A stretch of DNA of 64,000 nucleotides from Pseudomonadota bacterium (lineage in GTDB: Bacteria > Pseudomonadota > Gammaproteobacteria > Xanthomonadales > Rhodanobacteraceae). The stretch is taken from positions 1 through 64,000 of the forward strand of contig JAKQJM010000034.1 of NCBI GenBank assembly GCA_029561145.1. The letters run 5' to 3'. Made by a program: the position numbers and the translations under genes. The notes under the pieces are model-generated. The model saw only the letters and a program-made list of their open reading frames with translations, was not told the DNA's origin and ran no database searches. Shown piece by piece: positions 1 through 8,578 of the stretch. Within the stretch, counting starts at the first letter, position 1; every line of letters begins with the position of its first letter.

Positions 1-2081
1 CCCGGGATTTCTCGATCCGCAACGATGATTGCCTGCAGTCCGGCAAGTGCCCGTTCAAGGATCGGTGGGCGCACGCCACTATCGCGCATGGCAAGCAGGC
101 GATGCCGCGCCGCTTCTGCGGCGATCTTCGCTGCATCGCCGCCGCGTGCGGAGCGAAGCAGATCGAGATACTGCATGAGGTCCGGAATGCCGAAGTCCGG
201 CTCGAACAGACGCACGAACGGATCGTTTCCGTTGCTGGCTGCGATGTGGGCCTCGAACTGCTGCAGGCTCGCGGAATCCTCATCGAGGCACGCCAGCGCG
301 GTCGCGACGAGCAGGCGATCCTCGGGATGCGGGCCGCGCCGTTCGGCACTGATCCGGCACAATGCGTCCTGACGCGCGCGATCGCCCGTGGATCGCGCCA
401 CGGCAATGGCGCTGCGCAACCAGATCGCGAGACTTCCATCGCTGCCGGCACCGAGCACACGGGCAGCGCCTTCGCTGTCGGCGGACGCCAGCAAGGTATC
501 GGCCAGCAAGGCCCTCGTGTATTCACTGCTGGGCTCGATCTCGAGCGCTTGTTCCAGATGCTTTCGCGCCGCCTGCGGGTTGTCGCGGAAGCGTTCGAAC
601 AAGGCGTATTGCCAGTAGCTTTCGAGCAGGCGCGGATCGCGCGCGATCGCGCGTTCGAATCGCGCCGCGGCGCCCGGCTCGAACGCCAGAGCCTCGTCGA
701 TACCGAGATACACCTCGGCCACCGCTGACAAGGGATCGAGCGCGAGCGCCTGCGCATGCCACTTCCTCGCTTCGATCAAGCGCCCCTGGTAGGTCAGCGA
801 AGTACCGAGCCACATCTGCGTGGTCGCATCGGCGGGGTCGATGCCCACGGCTTTGCGCAGTGCTTTTTCTGCCGCAACCGCGTCACCGGAATCGAGCAGC
901 AGCAAACTATTGGCGGAATAACCGATCGCCTGGTCAGGCGCCAGTCGCAGGGCGGCATCGACATGTTCCTGCGCGGCGCGTCGTGCGTCGGCCAGCGACA
1001 GGTTGCTGTATTCGTACAACAGCATCCAGGCATTCGCGGATCCTGCGTGCGCGGCGGCAAACTGGGGGTCGATGCGCAATGCATCGGAATAGCGCTCGAT
1101 GGCCCAGCGCAACGAGGCTTCGGTGCGCTGGTAACGCAGGGCATTGCCATTGAGGTAGGCGCGGTAGGCCTCGTCCGAATCGGTGCCGATCGGCGCGAGA
1201 GATTGCGCCATGCCCGGCTGTCCGATCAGGGCGCCGCCGACTTCGCTGGCGATCATCGTTTCGGCACTGGCAAGTTCACCGCGCGCGATGTCGAAACGGC
1301 GCGCCCATTGCTGGAATCCGTCGCTGGTCCGCACCAGGCCCAGATGCAGGGTGTAGTTCTCGCCATCGCGGCGCATCAGTCCTTCGAGGACATGGGTCAC
1401 CAGCAGCTCGCGCCCGACTTGCCGCAGATCGTTGCGGTGCGCGGCGGCGATGCCCACCGAAGTCCGCGCGGGCACACGCAACCGTGGATTCTGGGCCAGC
1501 CGTGTCAGCAGCGCATCGCTCAGTCCACTGGCAATGCGCCGGTCGTCGTCATCTCCATCGCGTACTTCGAGCGGCATGACCGCGACTGACGGAGTCGCTG
1601 GCGGGAACTTCGATCGCAGCAGGGTGTACAGCACGGCCCCGACCAGTACCAGCGCGAGCAATGCAACCCGGAGCCAGCGCCGCTTCGGCTGGATCAGCGG
1701 AAGCGGTGAGGCCTGCTCGGGCTCATCCGGTTGCGGGGCGATGGGGGCGTCTTGCTCGTGCAATGGCACGCCGAGTCGGTAACCCTGGCGATGGACCGTG
1801 ACGATGATGCGATGGGCGGTATCGCCGATTGCCTGGCGGGCGCGCAGGACGCATTGCGTCAGGACCGCTTCGGATACGACCTGCCGCGGCCACAACCTTT
1901 CGAGCAGTTCGTTCTTGCTGACCAGGCCCCCATTGGCCTCGGCGAGGACCGCGAGCAGCGCGAAGGGCTTCGGCTCCACGTCGACCGGCCGGCCGTCCAC
2001 GCTGAGAATCTGCTTGCGCACATCGACCTGCACGGTTTCGAAACGATACACCGGGGAAGATTCGTCGGATGGGCGGGGCAT
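1..2081 (-). CDS. Winged-helix / transmembrane / TPR transcriptional regulator (CadC-like), 3' end outside window
   Basis: The reading frame is open from an ATG at 2081 down to base 1, so the C-terminus lies outside the window. Residues about 13-107 form an OmpR-type winged-helix DNA-binding domain, with the typical stretch VSKNELLERLWP and an ending HRQGYRLG. One hydrophobic segment at about 134-153 (WLRVALLALVLVGAVLYTLL) should anchor it in the inner membrane. Next comes a TolB/FlgO-like region (SVAVMPLEV, LEGLMRRDGENYTLHL), and then alanine-rich helical pairs that read as tetratricopeptide repeats from about residue 330 on. This layout is that of CadC/ToxR-like one-component regulators, which are abundant in Xanthomonadales. 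It is transcribed away from the secreted-protein block starting at 2407, so it could control that block. The link is positional only, and the signal sensed is unknown. Confidence 0.85.
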   Translation of the reverse strand, partial: MPRPSDESSPVYRFETVQVDVRKQILSVDGRPVDVEPKPFALLAVLAEANGGLVSKNELLERLWPRQVVSEAVLTQCVLRARQAIGDTAHRIIVTVHRQGYRLGVPLHEQDAPIAPQPDEPEQASPLPLIQPKRRWLRVALLALVLVGAVLYTLLRSKFPPATPSVAVMPLEVRDGDDDDRRIASGLSDALLTRLAQNPRLRVPARTSVGIAAAHRNDLRQVGRELLVTHVLEGLMRRDGENYTLHLGLVRTSDGFQQWARRFDIARGELASAETMIASEVGGALIGQPGMAQSLAPIGTDSDEAYRAYLNGNALRYQRTEASLRWAIERYSDALRIDPQFAAAHAGSANAWMLLYEYSNLSLADARRAAQEHVDAALRLAPDQAIGYSANSLLLLDSGDAVAAEKALRKAVGIDPADATTQMWLGTSLTYQGRLIEARKWHAQALALDPLSAVAEVYLGIDEALAFEPGAAARFERAIARDPRLLESYWQYALFERFRDNPQAARKHLEQALEIEPSSEYTRALLADTLLASADSEGAARVLGAGSDGSLAIWLRSAIAVARSTGDRARQDALCRISAERRGPHPEDRLLVATALACLDEDSASLQQFEAHIAASNGNDPFVRLFEPDFGIPDLMQYLDLLRSARGGDAAKIAAEAARHRLLAMRDSGVRPPILERALAGLQAIIVADREIP

Positions 2082-2406
2082 CGTCGGTTTTCTCGTCGCG
2101 CAAGCTCCGCGAGCATGACACAGGCGAGTCATTCCGGCGCGTCGTGAGGGTTTCGAGAGATCTTCGTCAGCCTGTGATGAGGCCTGCGTTGAGACTTGGC
2201 TGAGGCAGAACCGGCAGCCTTCCCGTCCATGGCGCAATCCACTGCGTGGAAGGACCACGGGTCGGGTCCCTGGAATTCCGTTCGCGTTTCAAATGCCCGG
2301 CTTCGATCGGGACCGATCGTGGTCCCCTGACCTCGGGCTGCGGGCTGCGGGGAGTTGCGGCGGTTCCGTGGTGCGTGTGTCAGCCGAGAGAATCCAGGAG
2401 ATCGCG
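2082..2406. other. Divergent intergenic region, no gene seen
   Basis: This lies between the regulator (leftward) and the small secreted protein (rightward). It should hold both promoters. I see no convincing -35/-10 pair, RNA gene or strong hairpin. Rightward reading frames through it have no ribosome site. The only clear signal is the AGGAG at 2396-2400 that serves the gene starting at 2407. Confidence 0.5.
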
Positions 2407-2679
2407 ATGCTAAGAACCCGGCAAATCCTGAGCGTGGCGGGCGTGGTGTTGCTGGTCGCGATCGACGTCGCCGTCGCGCAGTCGGCCGGCGGCAGCTTCC
2501 GCATCCGATCGCACACGATCGACGGGGGCGGGCGCGCGGTGGGCGGCGCGTTCACCCTATCCGGCACCGCCGGCCAGATGGACGCCGGTGATCATCTCGG
2601 CGGGGTGTTTCGTCTTCGAGGCGGCTTCTGGCCAACGAGTTTCGACGACACCCTGTTTCGCGACGGCTTCGAACCATGA
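2407..2679 (+). CDS. Small secreted protein with C-terminal DGFE-type tail (cassette copy 1, gene A)
   Basis: A 90-residue protein starts at the ATG at 2407, chosen because AGGAG lies 6 nt upstream and because a signal peptide then begins at once (hydrophobic run LSVAVVLL-like, cleavage after VAVAQ). The mature part is two short glycine-rich repeats: QSAGGSFRIRSHTIDGGG, then a TLSGTAGQMDAG / GGVFRLRGGFW block, ending in LFRDGFEP. It closely matches the 14271 product in order and motifs. The pattern 'SGGxYxL..HTIDGGG..SGTxGQxDAG..GGxYxLxGGFW' recurs in secreted proteins of several bacterial phyla, but no biochemical role is known to me. The next gene starts 31 nt downstream and is probably co-transcribed. 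A longer in-frame start at 2293 exists but lacks a ribosome site. Confidence 0.75.
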   Translation: MLRTRQILSVAGVVLLVAIDVAVAQSAGGSFRIRSHTIDGGGRAVGGAFTLSGTAGQMDAGDHLGGVFRLRGGFWPTSFDDTLFRDGFEP

Positions 2680-2710
2680 GTCGCCACCGCTTCCATGCTG
2701 GAGAGTCACC

Positions 2711-4225
2711 ATGAAGATCGCTCAATGCCTGCTCGCCGCACTCGGCATGCTCATCCTGCTGAGTGCCGCAGGCGCGCCTGCCACATCGCGATTCACCTAT
2801 CAGGGCCTGCTCGAGGAATCGAACGCACCTGCCAATGGTACGTTCGACCTGCGCTTCGAACCTTTCAGTGCGGCCAGCGGCGGCAGTTCGCTGGCGACAG
2901 CCATCATCGCGAACAACGTCGTCGTTTCGAATGGCGTGTTCACTACCTCACTGGATTTTGGTGCGGGCTTTTTCGTCGGCGATCAGGTTTTCCTCGACAT
3001 CGGGGTGCGTATCGGTACCAGTTCCGGCAGCTTCACGACACTCGCGCCTCGCCAGGAAATCACGGCAACGCCTTATGCCCAGACCGCGCTGGCTGTAGCT
3101 GACACCGGAGCAGGATCGGGATCCTCCGAGCGGATCGGTTTCACGGATAACGGAATCGATGCGCCCTCGCAGAGCCCGTCGGTCATTGTCGGTGCAGATG
3201 GGTTCCCGATCATCAGTTTCTTCGACTCCGTGAACGGCGACCTGCGCGTCGCGCACTGCACGGATCGGGCCTGCCGTTCGAGCGAACTCTTCACCCTCGA
3301 CCAGACCGGAATTGTCGGCGAGTTCAGTTCGATCACGATTCGCAAGGACGGCCTGCCGGTGATCAGCTACTACGACCGCAGCAATGGCAATCTCAAGCTT
3401 GCCTCTTGCCTGACCAGGAGCTGCAGTACGAGTTCATCGGTAGTGGTCGATTCCGGCGGAGATGTCGGCCAGTACACCAGCATCGTCGACGGAGATGGCA
3501 CCTTTGCGCCCATTCTCGTGTTTTATTACGACGTCACCAACGGTGACCTCAAATCCGTGAGATGCAGTTCGGCTTCCTGCACGGCGCCGTTCTTCGCCAT
3601 TCTGGATTCCACGGGGAACGTGGGCCAGTTTGCCAGCGCGGGAGTTGGCGCAGCCACCGGCGATTCAGCCTTCGTCTGGATTACGTACTACGACACGACC
3701 AACGCCAGCATGAAGATTGTTGCCTGCATCACTTTCGGCTGCGGCACTGGCGGTAGCGGCACCATCGCCTTGACACCGCGCGCGATCGAGACAGGAGTCG
3801 TCGCTGTCAATTCGAGCAGCATTGCAATCGGCGGAGACAATCGTGCATGGATCACCTATAACGACGGCACCAGCGCCCGCATCGTGCGCTGTGATGGAAT
3901 CACCTCCTGCTCGACGCCAAGCGTGGCGAGCCTGGGTGGTATCCAGGGCCACGTCGCCGCGACCGTCGGCATCGACGGGGTGGTCTGGGTCGCCGGTCGC
4001 ACGGGCGGCGGGCGCGTGCGCATCGGTCGCTGCGAGGATGCTGCCAGTTGCAATGCATACACCACATGGAGCGCGACGAGCGCGGGCAATAGCCAGCCCA
4101 ATCCTGTTTCAGCGGCGCTCGGAGTCGACGGGATCCCTGTCGTCGTGGATGGGTCGACCGACGAACTGGCAATCTTCCATTGCAGCTCCGCAACGACCTG
4201 CACGTCGGATGTCTGGCCACGCTGA
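2711..4225 (+). CDS. Secreted repeat protein with N-terminal 'FTYQG' module (cassette copy 1, gene B)
   Basis: A 504-residue protein starts at the ATG at 2711 (GGAGA 8 nt upstream), followed by a clear signal peptide (CLLAALGMLILLSAAGAPA). Residues about 25-130 form a module beginning FTYQGLLEESNAPANGTFDLRF and ending LAPRQEITATPYA; a closely related module forms the start of the 14612 product. The rest is built from about seven units that share a core like ISYYDRSNGNLKLASC, each with paired cysteines 8-12 residues apart, which suggests a disulfide-stabilised beta-propeller or beta-solenoid. It is probably exported or on the cell surface. Function is unknown. It ends 18 nt before the convergent sorbosone dehydrogenase-like gene. 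Confidence 0.8.
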   Translation: MKIAQCLLAALGMLILLSAAGAPATSRFTYQGLLEESNAPANGTFDLRFEPFSAASGGSSLATAIIANNVVVSNGVFTTSLDFGAGFFVGDQVFLDIGVRIGTSSGSFTTLAPRQEITATPYAQTALAVADTGAGSGSSERIGFTDNGIDAPSQSPSVIVGADGFPIISFFDSVNGDLRVAHCTDRACRSSELFTLDQTGIVGEFSSITIRKDGLPVISYYDRSNGNLKLASCLTRSCSTSSSVVVDSGGDVGQYTSIVDGDGTFAPILVFYYDVTNGDLKSVRCSSASCTAPFFAILDSTGNVGQFASAGVGAATGDSAFVWITYYDTTNASMKIVACITFGCGTGGSGTIALTPRAIETGVVAVNSSSIAIGGDNRAWITYNDGTSARIVRCDGITSCSTPSVASLGGIQGHVAATVGIDGVVWVAGRTGGGRVRIGRCEDAASCNAYTTWSATSAGNSQPNPVSAALGVDGIPVVVDGSTDELAIFHCSSATTCTSDVWPR

Positions 4226-4242
4226 GTCGAGCCGGCAGCTCG

Positions 4243-5577
4243 TCAACCGTGGTCGGCAACGACGCGCCAGATGGTGTTGCCGACATCGTCCGCGACGAGC
4301 AGCGCGCCATCACGAGCGATCGCGACACCGACCGGACGCCCATGGGCGGTGTGGTCCTTGCCGAGGAAGCCAGTGAGGATTTCCACTGCGTCGCCGGCCG
4401 GCTTGCCCTCGGTGAACGGTACGAAGATCACGCGGTAGCCGCTGGCCGGGTCGCGATTCCACGAACCGTGCTGGCCGATGAACATGCCATTGCGGAACCG
4501 CGCAGGCAACGCAGTCGACGCCGAATAGGCCAAGCCGAGTGAAGCGGTGTGGGCGCCCAGCGCGTAGTCGGGGACGAGCGCGGTTGCGACCAGGTCCGGG
4601 CGCTGGGGTTTCACACGCGCATCGACGTGCTGGCCGTAATAGCTGTATGGCCATCCATAAAACCCGCCTTCGTGGACCGATGTCATGTAGTCCGGAACGA
4701 GGTCGCTGCCAATTTCATCGCGCTCGTTGACAGCCGTCCACAGCATGCCCGTTACCGGTTCGAACGCCATGCCGTTGGGATTGCGCAGGCTGGTCGCAAA
4801 CAGCTTCTTGCTGCGCGACCGTGGGTCGATCCTCCAGATCGCCGCGCGGCCGACTTCTTCCAGCATGCCGTTCTCGCCGACATTGCTGTTTGACCCCACC
4901 GTGGCATACAGCGCGCTTCCGTCACGAGCGGCGATCAGGCTCTTTGTCCAATGGTGATTGATCGGTCCTGCAGGCAGGTCGACGCTCGGGGTGGGCGGTT
5001 GCCGGAGTTCTGTGACGCCGGATGCGTACGTGAAAGAAATAATCCCGTCGGTATTGGCGACATAAAGCTGATCGCCAGGCTGGGCCATTCCGAACGGTGA
5101 TTTCAGTTGATCGATGAACACCGTGCGCAGTTCGGCGATGCCGTCTCCGTCGGCATCCCGCAACAAGGTGATCCGGTTCGCATTCGGGACGCCAGCGCCA
5201 GCTTTCTTCATGGCCCGCTTCATGAAGAATCCCTTGATGCCCTTGCCATCATCGGGCTTGGGAGGCGCATTGGTTTCGGCGACCAGCACGTCGCCGTTCG
5301 GCAATACCAGAAGCCAACGCGGATGATCGAGTCCGCTCGCAAATGCACCGACCCGAGTTCCGGCTGCCGGCATGGGCTTGATTCCTTCTGGCCATCCGAC
5401 GGCTTTGGCGATGTTGATGGTCGGAATCGGGGTGGAACGGGGTGGCGGGAGTTCGGTATCCCGCCCCATTCCCTACTTGACCGGCAGTGTCGCCTTCTCT
5501 GCACAAGAAGAAAGTATCGCGAACCCGAGCGCGATCGGGATCACTCGCAACCAGCGAAATCCTGCGGGCACGCTCAT
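4243..5577 (-). pseudogene. PQQ-type sorbosone/sugar dehydrogenase-like lipoprotein, interrupted by an in-frame TAG
   Basis: One continuous frame runs from an ATG at 5577 to 4243 except for a TAG at 5475-5473. The leader (RWLRVIPIALGFAILSSCAE) is a lipoprotein signal with a lipobox-like LSSC. After the stop, the frame resumes at once as [11 protein letters not shown] and continues for about 408 residues as a six-bladed soluble glucose/sorbosone dehydrogenase-like propeller ([58 protein letters not shown]). From memory, homologues keep the 'LPV..GMG' join unbroken, so the TAG probably replaces a CAG or GAG codon. An ATG 6 nt after the stop (5469) could start a leaderless cytoplasmic form, but such a form could not be lipidated or meet periplasmic PQQ. 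It is either a recent nonsense mutation or a sequencing error; the catalytic part looks intact. Confidence 0.8.
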
Positions 5578-5894
5578 GCGCCTTCTCGTCGTCAGTTCGG
5601 AGGCTGAGACGGATGACACTGCAACGTGTACAGGACGTGTGCAGACGGGCGCGTCGAGAGGGACGAGCAGCCACGATTCACCTTCGGTTCTGGCGGCACG
5701 GTGCGGCGCACATTTTCCAGCATGTGCTACAAGGGACATTGAACTCCCGACGCCTTCGTTCGGCCCTGAGCCGAGAAAGCCATGTATCGCGTGGCATCGG
5801 ACCGGTGCATACTCGCGCCATCGACGGCCGGTGCACGTGACGCTGGTGATCGATCGGGGACTGTAAGGGTCGCGCCACTCGGGGGAGGGGAGTC
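5578..5894. other. Divergent intergenic region, no gene seen
   Basis: This separates the broken dehydrogenase (leftward) from the barrel/Ig-repeat gene (rightward). The only signal I can support is the strong purine-rich ribosome site GGGGGAGGGG at 5881-5890, six bases ahead of the ATG at 5895. I see no hairpin terminator and no RNA gene. Confidence 0.45.
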
Positions 5895-8291
5895 ATGCTG
5901 CATATCAATCGACTGCTTGTTGCGGGAATCGCTGCGTTGTCGCTTGCCCAGGCATGGGCGCAACAGGATGACGACATCCCGAAGGTGACCGACCCATCGG
6001 TACCACTGAGCTACGTCGGCAACGATGGCAGCATTTCGATCGGCATCAACAGCGAAGGCGACAGCGAAGGCAAGCTGACCGGAGTCTTTGCGCGCAGCGA
6101 GGAACGGGCCTTCGTCGAGCAGCTCTGGTGGGATCGCACGGGCGCCGGCGGCATCCAGTCCGATTACAACTGGCTTTGGGGAATGACGGCCCAGGAGGCG
6201 CGCGAGCAGCCGGATCGCGCGACCGTTGCGCGGCTCTCTTTCGCGGTCGACCAGAATGGTGAACACGCCAGAAAGGCGACGCTCGGGTTTGGAATCGAAC
6301 GGCGCGCATTCTCGATCGAGGGATATATCGCGCGCGGGATCAGCGGGCCGCGCAATGATGGAATCGGCTTGCAATCGGATGCGGCACCCATCACCGGCAG
6401 CGACGAGATCGGCACCTATACGCAAATCGAAACGACGACGGTCGCGACGGTATTCGCGAGCAAGCCGTTCGACTCGGAGGTCGGCTTGCAGGTCAGCCAC
6501 GTATTCGAGCCGCTGTCGATGCGCATCAATGGCGGAGCGAGTTTCCAGAATGGCGATGGCGCCCGGTCGAATACGGTCTCGGTCGGGATCGATGCGCCGC
6601 TCGGCAAGAGCGGATGGGGCGTCGCGGGGCTGGCCGAGCATGTGAACAGCAGCGGCGGAATCGATGCGAGCGACGATGACCGCTTCTCGTTGTTCCTGCG
6701 CTACGAGTTCGGACGAAAGGGATCATTCGTGCCGACCAGCCAGCTCGAAGGACCGGCCTGGATCGCGCGTTCGCTCGCACGCAACTCGACCGCCCATCCG
6801 CGCACGGTGGAAACCTACCGCGTGCGCCGTTCACAGACGACCAGCGTGACCCGATCGCCGAAGGAGTACACGAACCTGTTTCCGCTGGCCAGCGACGATG
6901 CGGCGACGACCAGCGGCGGCGCCCCGGTTTCGATTGATGTGCTGGCCAATGACAACGACACGGATGGAGGCACGTTGTCATTGCTCTCGGTCGGCACGCC
7001 GGCGCACGGCACGGCTGTCATTGCGGGCAACCAGATCCTCTATTCGCCAGCGGCGGGTTATGTTGGCGCTGACTCGTTCCGCTACTCGGTCAGCGACGGG
7101 CAGGGCGGAACGGGATCTGCGCTGGTCACGGTCACGGTCAGTGCCCAGGCCAACAATCCGCCGGTCATTCGCGACGATGCGGCGACCACGATGTTCAACC
7201 AGTCGGTGACGGTCAACGTGCTGGCCAACGACAGTGATGCTGATGGCGACGTGCTCAGTGTCGTTGAAGTCGGCACGCCCTCGCACGGGTCGGCAACCTT
7301 GTCCGGCAATGGCGTGACCTACACGCCGGTGACCGGCTACAGCGGACCGGATTCATTCACCTACCGGGCCAGCGATGGTCGCGGCGGCGAAGGAGTGGCG
7401 ACCGTCCGCATCACGGTGGCCTTGCAACCGAATCAGGATCCGATCGCCAACAATGACACGGCTGCCACGACCGGCGTGCCGATCGCGATCAATGTATTGG
7501 CCAATGACAGCGATCCGGATGGCGATCCGTTGAGTCTTGTCAGTGTGACGACACCGCTCAACGGCGGCACGGCCGTGATCAACGGCAATGGCGTGACCTA
7601 TACACCGCTCGGTGGTTTCATCGGCATCGATCGTTTTTCATACACGATCAGCGATGGTCGCGGTGGCACGGCGTCGGCACTGGTCACGATCAATATCTCG
7701 GCACCGGCCAATCAACCGCCTGTTGCGGTGTTCGACACCTTTGTATTGCAGGCGTCCGACACGGTCCTGGTGCTGCCGGTCCTCGTCAATGACAGCGATC
7801 CGGATGGCGACGCACTGACGATCATCAGCGTGACCCAGCCGCCCGTCAGCGGCGGCACGGTGGCAATCACCGATGCCGGCCAGACGCTTACCTACTCCCG
7901 CCAGACGACGTTGCCGGTCACCTTCAGCTACACGATCAGTGACGGTCAGGGCCATACGGCGACTGCCCAGGTGACCGTGAGCGCGGCAGGGGCGCCCAAC
8001 CAGCCGCCGACAGCGGCGAACGATACGGTCTTCCTGATTGACGGATTGGTATTCAATGTCCTGACCAACGACGGCGATCCGGACGGTGACCCGCTGACGA
8101 TCATCGGCCTGACCCAGCCGATCGATACCAGCGGCAATCCGGACGGTTCGGTTGCGATCACGGGCGCGGGGCAGACGGTGACGTTCACGCCGATCGGCAC
8201 CGTCAACATACCGGCGACCTTCACCTACACGATCAGCGATGGCCGGGGCGGAGTCTCGACAGCGGTCGTGACGATACTTGCCTCCCCTTAG
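5895..8291 (+). CDS. Predicted outer-membrane barrel with five tandem cadherin/Ig-like repeats
   Basis: A 798-residue protein with a signal peptide (LLVAGIAALSLAQAWA, cleavage near residue 23) and a strong GGGGGAGGGG ribosome site. Residues about 35-300 alternate polar and hydrophobic residues in short strands with many glycines and terminate around LFLRYEFGRKGSF, which reads like an outer-membrane beta-barrel. Five repeats follow, starting at about residues 333, 420, 513, 605 and 702. Each carries VLANDxDxDGDxLS, then TYTPxxGxxGxDSFTYxxSDGxGG, the hallmark of cadherin-like/Ig-like adhesin domains. The aspartate clusters suggest calcium binding. A barrel at the N-terminus with an Ig-repeat passenger at the C-terminus is the order of intimin/invasin-type inverse autotransporters, although no LysM domain or alpha-helical plug is visible. 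A role in adhesion is inferred. Confidence 0.75.
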   Translation: MLHINRLLVAGIAALSLAQAWAQQDDDIPKVTDPSVPLSYVGNDGSISIGINSEGDSEGKLTGVFARSEERAFVEQLWWDRTGAGGIQSDYNWLWGMTAQEAREQPDRATVARLSFAVDQNGEHARKATLGFGIERRAFSIEGYIARGISGPRNDGIGLQSDAAPITGSDEIGTYTQIETTTVATVFASKPFDSEVGLQVSHVFEPLSMRINGGASFQNGDGARSNTVSVGIDAPLGKSGWGVAGLAEHVNSSGGIDASDDDRFSLFLRYEFGRKGSFVPTSQLEGPAWIARSLARNSTAHPRTVETYRVRRSQTTSVTRSPKEYTNLFPLASDDAATTSGGAPVSIDVLANDNDTDGGTLSLLSVGTPAHGTAVIAGNQILYSPAAGYVGADSFRYSVSDGQGGTGSALVTVTVSAQANNPPVIRDDAATTMFNQSVTVNVLANDSDADGDVLSVVEVGTPSHGSATLSGNGVTYTPVTGYSGPDSFTYRASDGRGGEGVATVRITVALQPNQDPIANNDTAATTGVPIAINVLANDSDPDGDPLSLVSVTTPLNGGTAVINGNGVTYTPLGGFIGIDRFSYTISDGRGGTASALVTINISAPANQPPVAVFDTFVLQASDTVLVLPVLVNDSDPDGDALTIISVTQPPVSGGTVAITDAGQTLTYSRQTTLPVTFSYTISDGQGHTATAQVTVSAAGAPNQPPTAANDTVFLIDGLVFNVLTNDGDPDGDPLTIIGLTQPIDTSGNPDGSVAITGAGQTVTFTPIGTVNIPATFTYTISDGRGGVSTAVVTILASP

Positions 8292-8578
8292 CGGCCGGTT
8301 GGAGAAGGGCAAGCCGGCCCGCTGACTCGGGACTGTTGCCGAGGTCGTCGCGCGTTTCAGCGATCTCGCGCCCGCACGATTCGGGAATTGACCGTTACGT
8401 CGATGGGGATTCTTCAGCATCGCACCGTGGGCGTCGGCATCGATGCTGGCCCCGCTGCGCCCGCTTGTGCGTTTGTCAGGACAACCCGGCGAATTCTGCA
8501 GGACGACGGCATCAGGATGTCGATCTGCCGGGCCTCGACGAGTGAATGGATGCGATCCCTGCGAAGGAATGTCCCGTC

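Noticed and set aside
7153..8291. Regular repeated DNA that could be mistaken for a tandem-repeat or CRISPR array
   Set aside because: The repetition is at protein level (VLANDxDxDGD domains of about 90 residues) with diverged DNA; no short identical repeats or spacers.
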